A program made the translations under genes and the position numbers. 64,000 bases of DNA, from assembly GCA_047973235.1 (NCBI GenBank), contig JBKEBP010000128.1, positions 24,968-88,967 of the forward strand. Reading direction: 5' to 3'. This stretch comes from Aequitasia sp047973235 (GTDB lineage Bacteria > Bacillota > Clostridia > Lachnospirales > Lachnospiraceae). Shown here one piece after another: positions 63,014-64,000 of the stretch. The notes below the pieces were generated by a model that saw only the letters and a program-made list of their open reading frames with translations, had not been told where the DNA came from and did no database searches. Position 1 is the stretch's first letter, and each line of letters opens with the position of its first letter.

Positions 63014-64000
63014 ATGAAAAAATACGAAGTTCTGATTGTGGATGACGAGCCTGCAGCAATTAACTTCATTTCGAAAATAATTGAATTAAAATGTCCACAA
63101 CTAGAGGTTGTTGCAACCGCAAACAGTGGACTTGAAGCTCTTACTCTTCTTCATACCAGACCTATAGATATTGTTTTTACAGACATAAAAATGCCTGAAA
63201 TGGACGGTGTGGAATTGGTAAAAACAATAAACCGTGATTTTCCATACGTTTGTTCTGTAGTTGTAAGCGGGCATCAGGACTTTGATTACGTAAAAGAATC
63301 GCTTCGTGTCGGAGTTGTTGATTATCTTTTAAAACCTATTAGTCCTATAGATGTGGAAAATCTATGTGAACCAATTTGCATTAAATTAGACAAACAATAT
63401 CAGAAGCGTCGAAATCTTTTTTTACGTCACATAAGTAGTGGGCAAAAAAATATTAATGTAAAAGAATTAAAGCAACTGTTTCCTGCTCAGCACTATTATG
63501 CTGCTATTATTAGAAAAAATGGTTTGATTTCTCGATTTGGTAATTCCATCAATAGAGAAATCTTTTCATCCGAAAATAATCTCATGACCATATTTGGACG
63601 CGATCATATGGAAATGCTCTTTATATATTCCGAAGAGGTTGTTATTACCGACTTTTTCGATATTATGAATCATGAATATCAAAAGTTGAAGGATGCAGGG
63701 GCATTTTTAACAATGGTTATAAATGAAAACCGTTTTGAACTAACATTCTTTTCAAAGGTCGTTAATGATTTATATCAAACATTAGATAATTCAATTGTAG
63801 TTGGCTTAGAACAAATCCTTTTTCTTGGCAAAAGAACTGCAAATCGCCTTGAAACTTCTCAGTCAACTGATCATTTCCGATATCTTCTTTACCTTATTGA
63901 GAAGAAACAAAACGATCGCTTAACTACAGAAACCCGATTAATGTTTGATATGTGGATTCAAGAAATACAATCTCAATTTGAAATCGAAAATAAAATTCGT
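63014..64000 (+). CDS. YesN-type response regulator (3' end outside the window)
   Basis: The frame is open from ATG 63014 (after GAGGAG) to the window edge, 329 codons. The N-terminal receiver has IVDDEPAAINF, phospho-acceptor Asp in IVFTDIKMPEMDGVEL and Lys in YLLKPISP. The middle region resembles the linker of the module 1 regulator. The AraC-type DNA-binding domain expected at the C-terminus lies beyond the window. It follows its kinase gene by about 70 bases. Confidence 0.9.
   Translation, partial: MKKYEVLIVDDEPAAINFISKIIELKCPQLEVVATANSGLEALTLLHTRPIDIVFTDIKMPEMDGVELVKTINRDFPYVCSVVVSGHQDFDYVKESLRVGVVDYLLKPISPIDVENLCEPICIKLDKQYQKRRNLFLRHISSGQKNINVKELKQLFPAQHYYAAIIRKNGLISRFGNSINREIFSSENNLMTIFGRDHMEMLFIYSEEVVITDFFDIMNHEYQKLKDAGAFLTMVINENRFELTFFSKVVNDLYQTLDNSIVVGLEQILFLGKRTANRLETSQSTDHFRYLLYLIEKKQNDRLTTETRLMFDMWIQEIQSQFEIENKIR

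Overview
The window is A+T-rich, densely packed DNA with short intergenic gaps, strong Shine-Dalgarno sites, frequent TTG/GTG starts and many stop/start overlaps. Gene content points to an anaerobic, plant-glycan-using member of the Lachnospiraceae or a close clostridial relative (Bacillota). The pointers are pyrF-pyrK-pyrD-pyrE with a PyrK-type dihydroorotate dehydrogenase, a VanZ/DUF6142 pair, AddAB instead of RecBCD, and YesM/YesN-type two-component systems beside ABC sugar importers. No rRNA, tRNA, CRISPR array or prophage was seen.

Bases 1 to about 34000 are mostly housekeeping genes, all on the minus strand. In transcription order from high to low coordinates they are: a serine hydrolase with a two-component system (33.8-30.3 kb); a DEAD-box RNA helicase with its own promoter and a structured leader; a second OmpR-type two-component system; hisH-hisF-ung; a Zn/Cd/Pb-type P-type ATPase with a CadC-like repressor; a TPR protein, hflX, addB and addA; a PadR-DUF1700-DUF4097-PspC envelope-stress-like operon in which the DUF4097 gene carries an in-frame amber stop; a divergent WecG/TagA-like protein; a PucR/CdaR-type regulator; ftsE-ftsX-M23 peptidase-ctpA; and the pyrimidine operon, which runs on into a 50-residue membrane peptide, VanZ and DUF6142 genes.

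Bases 34 to 64 kb are an accessory carbohydrate region built from two modules of the same layout: a long minus-strand operon (ABC importer, glycosidases, sugar enzymes) with a plus-strand YesM/YesN sensor-regulator pair facing away from it. Module 1 (34046-49712) has a Gfo/Idh oxidoreductase, a VOC protein, a sugar-binding lipoprotein, two permeases, a GH43 beta-xylosidase, a GH78 alpha-L-rhamnosidase, a dihydrodiol/D-xylose dehydrogenase-like oxidoreductase and an IlvD/Edd-type dehydratase. This set suggests oxidative, non-phosphorylating use of the released sugar. Module 2 (49868-64000) has a sugar-binding lipoprotein, two permeases, L-rhamnose isomerase, a LyxK-type L-xylulokinase, a UlaE-type 3-epimerase, a second GH78 enzyme and an aldo/keto reductase. 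The isomerase, kinase and epimerase reproduce the known route from L-lyxose to L-ribulose-5-phosphate, and no rhamnulose-1-phosphate aldolase is present.

In module 2 a decayed IS110-family element, with only the N-terminal third of its transposase and its upstream non-coding end, lies between the binding-protein gene and the permease genes. The window ends inside the second YesN-type regulator and begins inside an unidentified gene.
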